DNA of 64,000 nt, taken from positions 21,506 to 85,505 of the forward strand of contig JAPFCU010000084.1 in the NCBI GenBank assembly GCA_026169535.1, read 5' to 3'. The translations under genes were made by a program, and so were the position numbers. Under the pieces are notes generated by a model that worked only from the letters and a program-made list of their open reading frames with translations, made no database searches and was not told the origin of the DNA. Below, piece by piece: positions 45,155 through 54,251 of the stretch. The DNA comes from Blautia sp. Its GTDB lineage: Bacteria > Bacillota > Clostridia > Lachnospirales > Lachnospiraceae. Position 1 is the first letter of the stretch; each line of letters opens with the position of its first letter.

Positions 45155-45899
45155 ACTTCTTACGATCGGGCCGTTTACAGTATATGGCTATGGGCTGATG
45201 ATCGCCATAGGAGTACTGGCCGGATGGGGAACTGCAGAGTATCGGGCACGAAAGCTTAAATTAGATACAGAACATATTTTCTTTAGTATGTTGTGGTGTC
45301 TTCTGGGAGGATTTCTGGGAGCAAAAATTCTGTTTTGGATCACTGAATGGAGTGAGATTGTTTCAGATCCGGGATTTATCTTATGGACAATGGCAGATGG
45401 GTTTGTTGTTTATGGAGGTATTCTGGGAGGGATTTTTGCCGGCTGGCTGTACTGTCATATAAAGAAAATCTGTTTTCTGGAATATTTTGACCTTATGATG
45501 CCTTCGGTAGCTCTGGCCCAGGGATTTGGGCGTATTGGCTGTTTTCTGGCCGGCTGCTGTTACGGAAAAGAAACAGAGGGATGGCTTTCTGTTACATTTC
45601 ATAATTCGGATTTTGCACCAAATGACATAGCGCTTGTGCCTACACAGATCTATTCAAGCATTCTTGATTTCGTACATTTTGCTGTGCTTCTTTATATTGC
45701 CCGACATAAAAAATCAGATGGGCAGGTAGCTGCATTCTATATGATATTTTATAGCATTGGACGATTTTGCCTTGAATTTTTCAGAGGAGATCTGATACGG
45801 GGAAGTGTGGGGGTTTTGTCTACTTCTCAGTTTATCAGTATTTTTATTTTTGCAGCCGGAATTCTGCTTCTTATAAGTGTTTCCGGAAAAAGAAAATAA
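45144..45899 (+). CDS. lgt: Prolipoprotein diacylglyceryl transferase
   Basis: 251-residue membrane enzyme that adds diacylglycerol to lipobox cysteines. Seven hydrophobic segments; signature GFGRIGCFLAGCCYGKETEG and the C-terminal SIGRFCLEFFRGD. ATG at 45144 follows GGAGGG and lies inside the end of the ureohydrolase gene. Full length. Confidence 0.96.
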   Translation: MKNELLTIGPFTVYGYGLMIAIGVLAGWGTAEYRARKLKLDTEHIFFSMLWCLLGGFLGAKILFWITEWSEIVSDPGFILWTMADGFVVYGGILGGIFAGWLYCHIKKICFLEYFDLMMPSVALAQGFGRIGCFLAGCCYGKETEGWLSVTFHNSDFAPNDIALVPTQIYSSILDFVHFAVLLYIARHKKSDGQVAAFYMIFYSIGRFCLEFFRGDLIRGSVGVLSTSQFISIFIFAAGILLLISVSGKRK

Positions 45900-45910
45900 T
45901 AAAGTAAGAA

Positions 45911-45950
45911 AGACCAGACTGTACGTTTTTCGTATGGAACTGGTTTTTTT
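45911..45950 (+). terminator. Probable terminator after lgt
   Basis: ACCAG...CTGGT outer stem with inner TACG/CGTA and a seven-T tail; the stem is imperfect. Confidence 0.6.
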
Positions 45951-45999
45951 ATATGGAAAATATGGATAGTGTGGATAGAGGATTGTCGAAAAGTTTTAC

Positions 46000-46028
46000 T
46001 TGACAATAAGGAAAATATATAATAGCAT
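46000..46028 (+). promoter_or_regulatory. Predicted promoter of recA-recX
   Basis: TTGACA (46000-46005), 17 bases, TAGCAT (46023-46028); the LexA box follows 15 bases later. Confidence 0.6.
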
Positions 46029-46042
46029 GTAAGAAGAAAACA

Positions 46043-46056
46043 CGAACATAGGTTTG
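46043..46056. promoter_or_regulatory. LexA (SOS) box of recA
   Basis: CGAACATAGGTTTG fits the Gram-positive LexA pattern CGAAC-N4-GTTYG; located just downstream of the -10, where LexA binding blocks transcription until DNA damage. Confidence 0.85.
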
Positions 46057-46093
46057 GAACTTTTGGAATAAGAGATTAAGGAGAAACTGCAGG

Positions 46094-47158
46094 ATGGTAA
46101 ATGAAGAAAAGCAGAAAGCGCTGGAAGCAGCGCTGGGACATATTGAAAAACAGTACGGAAAAGGATCTGTAATGAAGCTCGGTGAATCAGGAGCACATAT
46201 GCATGTAGAAGCAGTTCCTACAGGATCTTTAGGATTGGATATTGCCCTTGGAGTAGGTGGCGTGCCTAAGGGACGTATTGTTGAAATCTATGGTCCGGAA
46301 TCCAGTGGTAAGACAACCGTTGCCCTCCATATGGTGGCAGAAGTTCAGAAAAGAGGCGGAATAGCAGGATTTATTGATGCAGAGCATGCGCTGGATCCGG
46401 TTTATGCCAAAAACATTGGTGTAGACATCGATAATCTTTATATTTCACAGCCTGATAATGGAGAACAGGCACTGGAAATTACAGAGACAATGGTACGCTC
46501 CGGCGCAGTAGACATTGTGATCGTAGACTCTGTAGCTGCACTTGTGCCGAAAGCAGAAATTGAAGGAGAGATGGGAGACAGTCATGTGGGACTTCATGCA
46601 CGACTGATGTCCCAGGCTCTGCGTAAGCTTACGGCAGTGATCAGCAGATCCAATTGCGTGGTTATTTTTATCAACCAGCTTCGTGAAAAAGTAGGTGTGA
46701 TGTTTGGAAATCCGGAAACCACAACCGGCGGTCGGGCGTTGAAATTCTATGCATCAGTACGACTTGATGTAAGAAGAGGAGAAACCCTGAAACAGGGCGG
46801 AGACATGGTAGGCAGTCATACCAAAGTAAAGGTTGTAAAAAATAAAGTTGCTCCTCCGTTTAAACAGGCAGAGTTTGATATCATGTTTGGTACAGGAATT
46901 TCCAGAGAGGGAGAAATCCTGGATCTGGCAGCAGAATGTTCTGTAGTTAATAAAAGCGGAGCGTGGTATTCTTATAAAGGTGAAAAAATAGGTCAGGGAC
47001 GTGAAAATGTTAAAGTATTCCTCAAAGATCATCCGGAGATCTGTGAAGAAATTGAGAAACAGGTAAGGATCTGCTATCATCTTCTTCCTGAGGATGAAGC
47101 GCAGGGACTGGAAGAAGGAACAGAAACTCTTTCTGAAAAAGAGGACAATCTTTTATAA
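46094..47158 (+). CDS. recA: Recombinase RecA
   Basis: 354-residue recombinase and SOS co-protease. Walker [48 protein letters not shown], Walker [14 protein letters not shown]-terminal acidic tail. Induced through the LexA box at 46043. AAGGAG is eight bases or so before the ATG. Confidence 0.99.
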   Translation: MVNEEKQKALEAALGHIEKQYGKGSVMKLGESGAHMHVEAVPTGSLGLDIALGVGGVPKGRIVEIYGPESSGKTTVALHMVAEVQKRGGIAGFIDAEHALDPVYAKNIGVDIDNLYISQPDNGEQALEITETMVRSGAVDIVIVDSVAALVPKAEIEGEMGDSHVGLHARLMSQALRKLTAVISRSNCVVIFINQLREKVGVMFGNPETTTGGRALKFYASVRLDVRRGETLKQGGDMVGSHTKVKVVKNKVAPPFKQAEFDIMFGTGISREGEILDLAAECSVVNKSGAWYSYKGEKIGQGRENVKVFLKDHPEICEEIEKQVRICYHLLPEDEAQGLEEGTETLSEKEDNLL

Positions 47159-47161
47159 AGA

Positions 47162-47665
47162 ATGATCATGACAGAGAGACAGGAAGAACAGAAGCAGGCG
47201 CGCAGAAAAGCTATGAAACTGCTGGAGCGAATGGATCGGACGGAGAAAGGTCTTACAGAACGTTTGGAGCAGGCTGGATTTTCCGGGGAAGCAGTAAAGG
47301 ATGCGCTTGAATATGTAAAAGATTTCGGATATATCAATGATGATCGTTATGCGGTCAATTTTATTACATATCGTATCCATGAAAAAAGCAGACAGAAGAT
47401 ATTTCAGGAGCTGTATTCCCGGGGAATCGGCAGAGATATTGCGGAAGCAGCCTGGAATACAGTATGTGAAATAGAAACTCCAGATGAACACCAGCTTTTG
47501 AAACGCACTGTAGAGAAGCGTTGTGTAGCCGGATCAGAATTAGATGAGAAAGAGATGAGGCGTCTTTACGGATTTCTTTCCAGAAGAGGATTTCGTGCCG
47601 GAGAGATTTCTTCCGTGCTGGAGGAAATGGAAATCACCTTTTGTAAAAATTATGGCAACAAATAG
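47162..47665 (+). CDS. recX: Regulatory protein RecX
   Basis: 167-residue RecA modulator built of three-helix repeats: AMKLLERMDRTEKGLTERLEQAGF, VKDFGYINDDRYAVNFI, LYSRGIGRDIAEAAWN, LSRRGFRAGEISSVLEEM. Begins three bases after recA; ATG at 47162 or 47168 (neither has a clear ribosome site, consistent with coupling to recA). Dampens RecA filament activity. Confidence 0.93.
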   Translation: MIMTERQEEQKQARRKAMKLLERMDRTEKGLTERLEQAGFSGEAVKDALEYVKDFGYINDDRYAVNFITYRIHEKSRQKIFQELYSRGIGRDIAEAAWNTVCEIETPDEHQLLKRTVEKRCVAGSELDEKEMRRLYGFLSRRGFRAGEISSVLEEMEITFCKNYGNK

Positions 47666-47675
47666 GTAGAAAAAC

Positions 47676-47704
47676 TTGACAGATTTATCAAAAACAGCTA
47701 AACT
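47676..47704 (+). promoter_or_regulatory. Sigma-A promoter of rny
   Basis: TTGACA (47676-47681), 17 bases, TAAACT (47699-47704), starting 11 bases after recX. Confidence 0.75.
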
Positions 47705-47751
47705 TGTATTATTGTATTTGTACAATGAAAACTAAATAAGGAGGTGCTCCT

Positions 47752-49311
47752 GTGACAACTATCATTATAAGTGTAATTGTCGCTGTAGTGGTCGCACTGC
47801 TTATTGCGGTTCCTCTTACTTGCAAGTTGGCTGTCGAGAATAAGGCAAAGAAAGATGCCGAGGTTGTCGGCACAGCAGAAGACAGAGCAAGAAGCATCAT
47901 AGATGAAGCTTTAAAAACTGCTGAAACGAAAAAAAGAGAAGCTTTATTGGAAGTGAAGGAAGAATCTCTCCGCACTAAAAACGAACTGGAGAAAGAAACC
48001 AAGGAACGCAGAAATGAGCTGCAGAAATACGAGAGACGTGTTTTATCAAAGGAAGAATCTGTAGATAAAAAAGCGGATATCGTAGAGAAACGTGAGACTG
48101 AATGCACAGCAAAAGCTGCTGAATTGCAGAAGAGAGAAAAGAAAGTAGAAGAGCTTGAACAGAAGGGAGTACAGGAACTGGAAAGAATTTCCGGTCTGAC
48201 CTCCGAACAGGCAAAAGACGAACTGCTGAAAACTGTAGAAGATGATGTTAAGGTGGATGTGGCAAGACTCTATAAAGAACTTGAGAATCGCGCCAAGGAA
48301 GAAGCAGGAAAGAAAGCAAAGGAATATGTTGTTAATGCTATTCAGAAATGTGCGGTAGATCATGTGTCAGAAACAACAATTTCTGTTGTACAGCTGCCAA
48401 GTGATGAAATGAAAGGCCGAATCATTGGAAGAGAAGGTCGAAATATCCGTACGTTGGAGACACTGACAGGTGTTGATCTGATTATTGATGATACTCCTGA
48501 AGCTGTTGTTCTTTCTGCATTTGATCCGATTCGAAGAGAAGTGGCAAGAGTTGCTCTTGAGAAGCTGATTGTAGATGGGCGTATCCATCCGGCAAGAATT
48601 GAAGAAATGGTGGAAAAAGCGCAGAAAGAAGTGGAAGCACAGATTCGTGAAGATGGTGAAAATGCTGCTATGGATGTTGGTGTGCATGGAATCCATCCGG
48701 AATTACTGAAACTTCTGGGCCGTATGAAATTCCGTTCCAGCTATGGACAGAACGCTCTGAAGCATTCTATTGAAGTTGCACAGCTTTCTGGAATTATTGC
48801 TGGTGAAGTTGGTGTAGATGTTCGTATGGCAAAACGTGCAGGTCTTCTTCATGACATCGGTAAATCTATTGATCACGAGGTAGAAGGTTCTCATATTCAG
48901 ATTGGTGTAGATCTTTGCAAGAAATATAAAGAAACTGCAGTTGTGATCAATACAGTAGCATCCCACCATGGCGATGTTGAGCCCGAATCTCTGGTTGCAT
49001 GTATTGTACAGGCGGCAGATGCAATTTCCGCTGCGAGACCAGGTGCAAGAAGAGAGACGCTGGAGACATATACCAACAGGTTGAAACAGTTGGAAGATAT
49101 CACCAACGAATTTAAAGGTGTGGATAAGTCATTTGCTATTCAGGCAGGCAGGGAAATTCGTGTTATGGTAGTACCGGAACATGTGACAGATGCTGATATG
49201 GTTCTGCTGGCAAGAGATATTGCAAAACAGATTGAGGCTGAACTGGAATATCCAGGTCAGATTAAAGTTAATGTGATCCGTGAGAGCAGAGCTGTAGATT
49301 ATGCAAAATAA
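47752..49311 (+). CDS. rny: Ribonuclease Y
   Basis: 519-residue membrane-anchored endoribonuclease that starts mRNA decay. N-terminal membrane helix ([21 protein letters not shown]), long charged coiled coil (~35-190), KH domain ([33 protein letters not shown]) and HD domain ([17 protein letters not shown]). GTG start (47752) after AAGGAGG. Same RNA-decay theme as rnj at 31-33 kb. Confidence 0.98.
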   Translation: MTTIIISVIVAVVVALLIAVPLTCKLAVENKAKKDAEVVGTAEDRARSIIDEALKTAETKKREALLEVKEESLRTKNELEKETKERRNELQKYERRVLSKEESVDKKADIVEKRETECTAKAAELQKREKKVEELEQKGVQELERISGLTSEQAKDELLKTVEDDVKVDVARLYKELENRAKEEAGKKAKEYVVNAIQKCAVDHVSETTISVVQLPSDEMKGRIIGREGRNIRTLETLTGVDLIIDDTPEAVVLSAFDPIRREVARVALEKLIVDGRIHPARIEEMVEKAQKEVEAQIREDGENAAMDVGVHGIHPELLKLLGRMKFRSSYGQNALKHSIEVAQLSGIIAGEVGVDVRMAKRAGLLHDIGKSIDHEVEGSHIQIGVDLCKKYKETAVVINTVASHHGDVEPESLVACIVQAADAISAARPGARRETLETYTNRLKQLEDITNEFKGVDKSFAIQAGREIRVMVVPEHVTDADMVLLARDIAKQIEAELEYPGQIKVNVIRESRAVDYAK

Positions 49312-49356
49312 TTCTGGCAGATGATGTACTGTAAAAGGTTCTTTTTATGAAGTATA

Positions 49357-49391
49357 TAAGCCGTGTGAAAGAAATTTCACACGGCTTTTTG
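49357..49391 (+). terminator. Terminator after rny
   Basis: AGCCGTGTGAAA (49359-49370) pairs with TTTCACACGGCT (49375-49386), 12 bp, with T-run. Confidence 0.95.
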
Positions 49392-49468
49392 CGTGGTGTA
49401 AATAAATAGTCTGTTGACGGCAGACATATTTTTGCTGCTGGATCAGTAAAATGGTACAGGGTGAGAGA

Positions 49469-50086
49469 ATGAAAAAAAAGCTGGGATTATATAAAAAGGG
49501 AATTCTTCCAGTATATGGCCTTTTTCTGGTGGGTTTTTTGACAGGTGTGATTTTGCCTAATCTGGCCTGGAAATATGACTGGAGTCAAAAAACAGCGGCT
49601 TCCATTTACCTTCTGACATCATTTGCAAATAAGAATCTGGAACGACAAAAGTATATAGTTCACGTTTTAAAAATAAGAGGAAGTCAGTTTCTAATACCGA
49701 CCTTTTGCGGTCTTTCTGTATTTGGAGTCACATTTTCGGTAGTAGAAATTGTGTTCATAGGTTTCCAGACCGGTTTTCTTATGACAGCATCTATTCTTCA
49801 ATTTGGTCTCCAGGGGGGGATTATAGGGATAGGGGCAATGTTTCCTCAATACATTCTGTATTTTCCGTGTTATTTTTATCTTATGAAAATGGTTTATGAG
49901 CAGTCTGCGGAAATATGGAAAAATCATGGATTATTTCCTGCAGAAATTTCGAAATATTTTGTCAAAATCCTTTTGTGCGGAGTCCTGTATGCTGGAGGAA
50001 TAGTTCTTGAGATATGGTGTAATCCGCCGATAATGGAGATTTTAATGAAAAGTCTTAATATCTTTGGAACAGCTGATATTTTGTGA
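49469..50086 (+). CDS. spoIIM: Stage II sporulation protein M-like membrane protein
   Basis: 205-residue membrane protein with about five helices; GILPVYGLFLVGFLTGVILPNL, FGVTFSVVEIVFIGFQTGFLMTASILQFGLQGGIIGIGAMFPQYILYFPCYF match SpoIIM, a part of the engulfment complex. Start ATG 49469 after AGGGTG; an upstream ATG at 49451 is less likely. In clostridia spoIIM commonly precedes xerD, as here. Confidence 0.85.
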   Translation: MKKKLGLYKKGILPVYGLFLVGFLTGVILPNLAWKYDWSQKTAASIYLLTSFANKNLERQKYIVHVLKIRGSQFLIPTFCGLSVFGVTFSVVEIVFIGFQTGFLMTASILQFGLQGGIIGIGAMFPQYILYFPCYFYLMKMVYEQSAEIWKNHGLFPAEISKYFVKILLCGVLYAGGIVLEIWCNPPIMEILMKSLNIFGTADIL

Positions 50087-50098
50087 CAGAAAAGGACT

Positions 50099-50126
50099 TT
50101 GATTTGAGGGAAATACAGTGTATAAT
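50099..50126 (+). promoter_or_regulatory. Predicted promoter of xerD
   Basis: TTGATT (50099-50104), 16 bases, TATAAT (50121-50126), in the gap between spoIIM and xerD. Confidence 0.55.
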
Positions 50127-50199
50127 GTTGCACATATCATAAGAGAAAATCATATCAGAGACTTAGAAGATAAATCCTGAATAAAAAGGAAGTAGAAGA

Positions 50200-51084
50200 A
50201 TGGAATACTTGATCAACCAGTTTATAGAATATCTGCACCGAGAGAAAAATAATTCCGGAAACACAGTGCTTTCTTATAGACGGGACTTAAAAAAAATGGC
50301 TGTATATTTCGAAGAGGCAGGACTTAAAAATATAGAAGAGATAACAGAAGCTGATTTAAAAAGTTATTTAAATGAGATGAAAAAAGCAGAGTTTGCGTCA
50401 TCAACAATATCCAGAAGCACTGCGTCTATACGAGCCTTTTTTCACTATTTATTTAAGAAGGGGATGATTTATGAAGATCCCTCAGAAGGACTGAAAGCAC
50501 CAAAGCTGCAGAAAAAAACGCCGGAATTTCTTACGGTGGAGGAGGTAGACCGTCTGCTGAGGCAGCCGAATCCAGAAACGGGAAAAGGCATGAGGGATAA
50601 GGCAATGCTGGAACTGCTTTATGGGACAGGAATGCGCGTCAGTGAACTTCTGAAGCTTCAGACAGAAGATGTTAATCTTAGCTTTGGATATGTAATCTGT
50701 CATGACAGCGAAAAAGAGAGAGTACTTCCTATTGGAAATATGAGTAAAACTGCACTTACAGAGTATATGGCTAAAGCAAGAAAGGTTTTTGTAAAAGATA
50801 CAAAAGAAACAGCCCTGTTTACCAACTGTTCAGGGAAAGCTATGAGCAGACAGGGGTTTTGGAAAGTGCTGAAGGGATATGCGGAATCAGCGGGAATCCA
50901 CAGAGATATTACGCCTCATACGCTTCGTCATTCCTTTGCAGTCCATATGCTGCAGAATGGGGCAGATGTTAAAAGTGTGCAGGAAATGCTAGGACATTCG
51001 GATATTTCTTCCACGCAGATTTATCTGGGATTGGATCCTGTAAAAATGAGAGATGTTTATATGAAAGCACATCCAAGAAGTTAA
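50200..51084 (+). CDS. xerD: Site-specific tyrosine recombinase XerD
   Basis: 294-residue tyrosine recombinase for chromosome dimer resolution. SAM-like N-domain (LINQFIEYLHREKNNSGNTVLSYRRDL); catalytic Arg in GTGMRVSELL, HTLRHSFAVHML, GHSDISSTQIYL with the nucleophilic Tyr. XerC/XerD length with no phage-type arm-binding domain, and the neighbours are not mobile genes, so a housekeeping enzyme. Confidence 0.93.
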   Translation: MEYLINQFIEYLHREKNNSGNTVLSYRRDLKKMAVYFEEAGLKNIEEITEADLKSYLNEMKKAEFASSTISRSTASIRAFFHYLFKKGMIYEDPSEGLKAPKLQKKTPEFLTVEEVDRLLRQPNPETGKGMRDKAMLELLYGTGMRVSELLKLQTEDVNLSFGYVICHDSEKERVLPIGNMSKTALTEYMAKARKVFVKDTKETALFTNCSGKAMSRQGFWKVLKGYAESAGIHRDITPHTLRHSFAVHMLQNGADVKSVQEMLGHSDISSTQIYLGLDPVKMRDVYMKAHPRS

Positions 51085-51141
51085 AGGGACAGGGATTTTA
51101 CAGCGGATAATGGAAAAAGTTAAATGCTTCGCAGATATGAA

Positions 51142-51177
51142 ACCGGATGCAGAATGATCTGGCAGTCTGCATCCGGT
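51142..51177. repeat. 12-bp-stem palindromic hairpin
   Basis: ACCGGATGCAGA (51142-51153) and TCTGCATCCGGT (51166-51177) between convergent xerD and the DAHP synthase gene. No T-run directly follows on either strand. Its right side, GGCAGTCTGCATC (51161-51173), is shared exactly with the hairpin at 12294-12306. Might act as a weak bidirectional terminator or be a dispersed palindrome. Confidence 0.7.
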
Positions 51178-51246
51178 CTATAAGACAAAATAATTTTTTG
51201 CTGACAGGCTCGGGATTCTGAAGAGAGAATCATCGGTCTGCTGTTA

Positions 51247-52278
51247 TCAGCACATTTCAGCGATGGTGTAAAGCAGCTTTTCGGACTCTTCCCATCCAAG
51301 ACAGGCATCTGTAATAGATTTTCCGTAGATGTGTTCTTTTCCGATTTTCTGGTTTCCCGGTTCGATATAACTTTCGATCATAAGACCTTTTACCAGTGAT
51401 TTCAGCTCAGGGTCAACCAGACGGCTGTGCAGTACTTCCTTGGCAATACGAATCTGCTGTTCATATTGTTTGTTGGAATTAGAGTGATTGGTATCGACGA
51501 TCACGGCAGGATTTGTTAAATCTTTTTCCTGATATTTTTCCCAGAGAAGTTTCAGATCTTCGTAGTGATAATTGGGGATTGCTTCCCCATGTTTATTAAC
51601 TGCTCCCCGCAAAATAGTATGTGCAAGAGGATTTCCGGTTGTTTCTACTTCCCAGCTTCTGTAAATAAAGCGATGAGATCCCTGAGCAGCAGTAACAGAA
51701 TTCAGCATTACACTGAAGTCTCCGCTGGTAGGATTTTTCATTCCGGCCGGAACATCCATACCGCTGACTGTGAGGCGGTGCTGCTGATCTTCGACAGAAC
51801 GCGCTCCTACAGCAACGTAGGAAAGAAGATCAGAAAGATAACGGTAATTTTCCGGATAAAGCATTTCATCGGCACAGGTAAAACCGCTTTCTTGGATGGC
51901 GCGGATGTGCATTTTACGGATAGCCACCAGTCCTGCCAGCATATTTGGCTTTTTCTCCGGGTCTGGCTGATGTACCATACCTTTATAGCCCTCGCCGGTA
52001 GTGCGGGGTTTATTTGTGTAAACTCTTGGGATGATCAGTACTTTGTCAGCGATTTTATCCTGAACCTTCCGCAGCCTTAAAAGATAATCAATTACGGCAT
52101 CTTCATTGTCTGCAGAGCAGGGACCGATGATGGCAAGAAATTTATCAGACTTTCCGGTAAATACATCGCGGATCTCCTGGTCTCTTTTTTCTTTTAATGC
52201 CTGTATAGAAGCATCAACAGGATATTCTCCACGTATATCTTCCGGTGTGGGCAGTTTCTTGATAAATGAAAAACTCAT
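51247..52278 (-). CDS. aroF: 3-deoxy-7-phosphoheptulonate synthase (DAHP synthase, class I)
   Basis: 343-residue first enzyme of the shikimate pathway, AroF/G/H type: LAIIGPCSADNEDAVIDYLLRL, RVYTNKPRTTGEGYKGM, SVEDQQHR, SGMDVPAGMKNPTSGDF, VDTNHSNSNKQ. ATG at 52278 after GAGGAGGAAATT; 45 upstream open codons extend into the promoter. A small hairpin GTCCA...TGGAC (52293-52308) lies beside the ribosome site. Which aromatic amino acid inhibits it is not evident. Confidence 0.95.
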   Translation of the reverse strand: MSFSFIKKLPTPEDIRGEYPVDASIQALKEKRDQEIRDVFTGKSDKFLAIIGPCSADNEDAVIDYLLRLRKVQDKIADKVLIIPRVYTNKPRTTGEGYKGMVHQPDPEKKPNMLAGLVAIRKMHIRAIQESGFTCADEMLYPENYRYLSDLLSYVAVGARSVEDQQHRLTVSGMDVPAGMKNPTSGDFSVMLNSVTAAQGSHRFIYRSWEVETTGNPLAHTILRGAVNKHGEAIPNYHYEDLKLLWEKYQEKDLTNPAVIVDTNHSNSNKQYEQQIRIAKEVLHSRLVDPELKSLVKGLMIESYIEPGNQKIGKEHIYGKSITDACLGWEESEKLLYTIAEMC

Positions 52279-52329
52279 AATTTCCTCCTCGCGTCCATGT
52301 ATTTGGACATATGATATTTCTCTGCTATG

Positions 52330-52358
52330 ATTATAAACGATTCTTGTTTTATTGTCGA
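52330..52358 (-). promoter_or_regulatory. Predicted promoter of the DAHP synthase gene
   Basis: Minus-strand TCGACA (52358-52353), 17 bases, TATAAT (52335-52330). The -35 lies within the last codons of the upstream SpoVB-like gene (stop at 52349-52351). Confidence 0.7.
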
Positions 52359-53662
52359 TAGAGAATCTCCCTGTGCAGAGCAAAAATATGAAGGCAGCTG
52401 AGAAGCATTTCACTTATCAGGATTCCGTAAAGATATCCTTTGATTCCTATTACAGGAATGAGAAACAGGACAAAAGAAATTCGTATAAGAATTCCTGTTG
52501 TGTTGTGAACCAGGGAACGGGTAGTACGTCCAAGTCCATGCAGAATACTGGTCAGTGCGGTATTTGCATAAAGAAAAGGACAAATAAAAGACAGTGTGCG
52601 GATATAAAGTCCTGCGGAAGGATTTTTAAATAACAAAATCCCCAGAAATGGACCAAGGAGAAAGAAAAATGCCGTACACAGAATACCAAGAGTCATACAG
52701 CCAGTACAGACTTTTAATGCTGTGCTGCGGATTCGTTCTTTGCAGTCAAGCGCCTGCATTTCCGCTATGGAAGGCATCAGCATAACAGAAGCGGAATTTG
52801 TTACAGTAGATGGAAACAGAATCAGAGGGAGCGCCATTCCTGTAAAAATGCCGTATATTTTCAGAGAATCAGGACCGGAAAGACCATAGGCCTGAAGCTG
52901 CTGCGGAATCAGGATCACTTCTATGCTTCCAAGGAGAGTCAGCAGTATTCGATTCAGTGTCAGGGGGAGAGCTGTGTGGAAAATTTCTCCCACAAAGGAT
53001 AAGGAAGTAAAAAAGGATGTTTTCTTACCGGAAAAACGCAGTCCAATAAGAAGAAGCCCTGCTGCAGCAGAAAAAATTTCAGAAATAAGAGATCCGCCTA
53101 CAGCAATAGCAGCAGTGACAGGAATATTTTTTGAAAGAAAGATCTGAAACAGAATCCAGGAGGAGCTTACTCGGATGATCTGTTCCATAAGCTGGAGACC
53201 GGAGGGAACTCCGGTTTTTTTTTCTGCAAAATAATAGCTGTTTATACAGGAATGAAGAGCAATCAGAGGAAACTGAAAAGAAAGAATCTTGATCAGAGAT
53301 TCGGTAAGGGGCTCCTTCAAAATCTGCACAGCAAAAAAAGATGCATTGAAATATAAAATCCATGCAGCGAAAGAAGAAAGAGAGAAGGACATAAATGTTC
53401 CGGTACAGAATATTTTTTTTGCATCAGGCTCTTTTTTTAAGGCTAATCGGGAGGCGATCAGACGGGAAAGGGATGTCTGGATGCCGGAAACGGTAAATGC
53501 CAGTACAAGATTTTGCAAAGGCATGATCAGCTGATAAAGTCCAAGTCCCTGTGCACCGATTGTATGAGAAAGGAATATCCTATAGAAGAACCCTATGACC
53601 CGGCTCATAAGCCCGGCACATGTCAGGATAAAGGTTCCCTTAAAAAAAATTTGTTTTGACAT
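52349..53662 (-). CDS. SpoVB-like polysaccharide/lipid flippase (MOP superfamily)
   Basis: 437-residue membrane protein with ~12-14 helices, beginning FFKGTFILTCAGLMSRVIGFFYRIFLSHTIGAQGLGLYQLIMPL, the typical start of SpoVB/MurJ-like exporters. SpoVB homologues are needed for spore cortex synthesis. AGGA lies seven bases before the ATG at 53662. Divergent from iscR. SpoVB itself is ~518 residues, so this shorter form could be a paralogue such as YkvU/YabM. Confidence 0.85.
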   Translation of the reverse strand: MSKQIFFKGTFILTCAGLMSRVIGFFYRIFLSHTIGAQGLGLYQLIMPLQNLVLAFTVSGIQTSLSRLIASRLALKKEPDAKKIFCTGTFMSFSLSSFAAWILYFNASFFAVQILKEPLTESLIKILSFQFPLIALHSCINSYYFAEKKTGVPSGLQLMEQIIRVSSSWILFQIFLSKNIPVTAAIAVGGSLISEIFSAAAGLLLIGLRFSGKKTSFFTSLSFVGEIFHTALPLTLNRILLTLLGSIEVILIPQQLQAYGLSGPDSLKIYGIFTGMALPLILFPSTVTNSASVMLMPSIAEMQALDCKERIRSTALKVCTGCMTLGILCTAFFFLLGPFLGILLFKNPSAGLYIRTLSFICPFLYANTALTSILHGLGRTTRSLVHNTTGILIRISFVLFLIPVIGIKGYLYGILISEMLLSCLHIFALHREILYRQ

Positions 53663-53706
53663 ATAAGATCCTGGATGTTTTTTGTTAGTATATGCAAAAA
53701 ATAGCC

Positions 53707-53735
53707 TTGACAGAACGCCTGCTATCTGTTACTGT
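53707..53735 (+). promoter_or_regulatory. Predicted promoter of iscR-iscS-iscU
   Basis: TTGACA (53707-53712), 17 bases, TACTGT (53730-53735). The weak -10 lies within the 18-bp palindrome. Confidence 0.6.
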
Positions 53736-53746
53736 AATTACAGTAA
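53729..53746. promoter_or_regulatory. 18-bp perfect palindrome, probable IscR operator
   Basis: TTACTGTAATTACAGTAA, symmetric about 53737/53738, overlapping the -10 of the isc promoter and 40 bases before iscR. Rrf2 regulators commonly bind such sites to autoregulate. Confidence 0.7.
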
Positions 53747-53785
53747 TTCCGACAAAAATACTGGGAATTAAAAAGAGGTGAACAG

Positions 53786-54220
53786 ATGAAGCTGTCAACG
53801 AGAGCAATTTATGGGCTTCGCGCTATGATAGACTTGGGTGTATTTAGTCAGACAGAGGCTGTTTCGATACAGAGTATTGCCGGAAGACAGAATATTTCTG
53901 TCAGCTATCTAGAACAACTGATGGGAAAACTGAAGCGGGCAGGACTTGTGGAAAGTACTCGCGGCGCCTGCGGCGGATATCGTCTGGGACGTCCGGCAGA
54001 AGATATATCTGTAGGAGATATCCTGCGCGTTCTGGAGGGCGGTCTGGATGCAGCTCAGTGTGCAGGAACCTCACCAGAAGAAACCTGTGAGACAAAAGAT
54101 ATCTGTGTTGCGAAGTTTGTGTGGAAACGAATCAATGACAGTATTACACAGGCTGTAGACACTTTGATGCTGAATCAGCTGATAGAAGAGAGCAGAAAAA
54201 AACAGGAAGAGAGAATGTAA
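53786..54220 (+). CDS. iscR: Rrf2-family regulator, IscR-like
   Basis: 144-residue winged-helix regulator: MKLSTRAIYGLRAMIDLGVF, GRQNISVSYLEQLMGKLKRAGLVESTRGACGGYRLGRP. Three cysteines (AQCAGTSPEETCETKDIC) match the [2Fe-2S]-binding set of IscR/CymR-like sensors that need them, so it probably senses Fe-S status. AAGAGGTG precedes the ATG. First gene of iscR-iscS-iscU. Confidence 0.92.
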   Translation: MKLSTRAIYGLRAMIDLGVFSQTEAVSIQSIAGRQNISVSYLEQLMGKLKRAGLVESTRGACGGYRLGRPAEDISVGDILRVLEGGLDAAQCAGTSPEETCETKDICVAKFVWKRINDSITQAVDTLMLNQLIEESRKKQEERM

Positions 54221-54251
54221 TACATTTTATCATAGCAGGAGGATAAGAATT

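Noticed and set aside
46018..46023. TATAAT as the recA -10
   Set aside because: It is only 12 bases from the clear TTGACA; TAGCAT at 17 bases is a better partner, though the choice is not certain.
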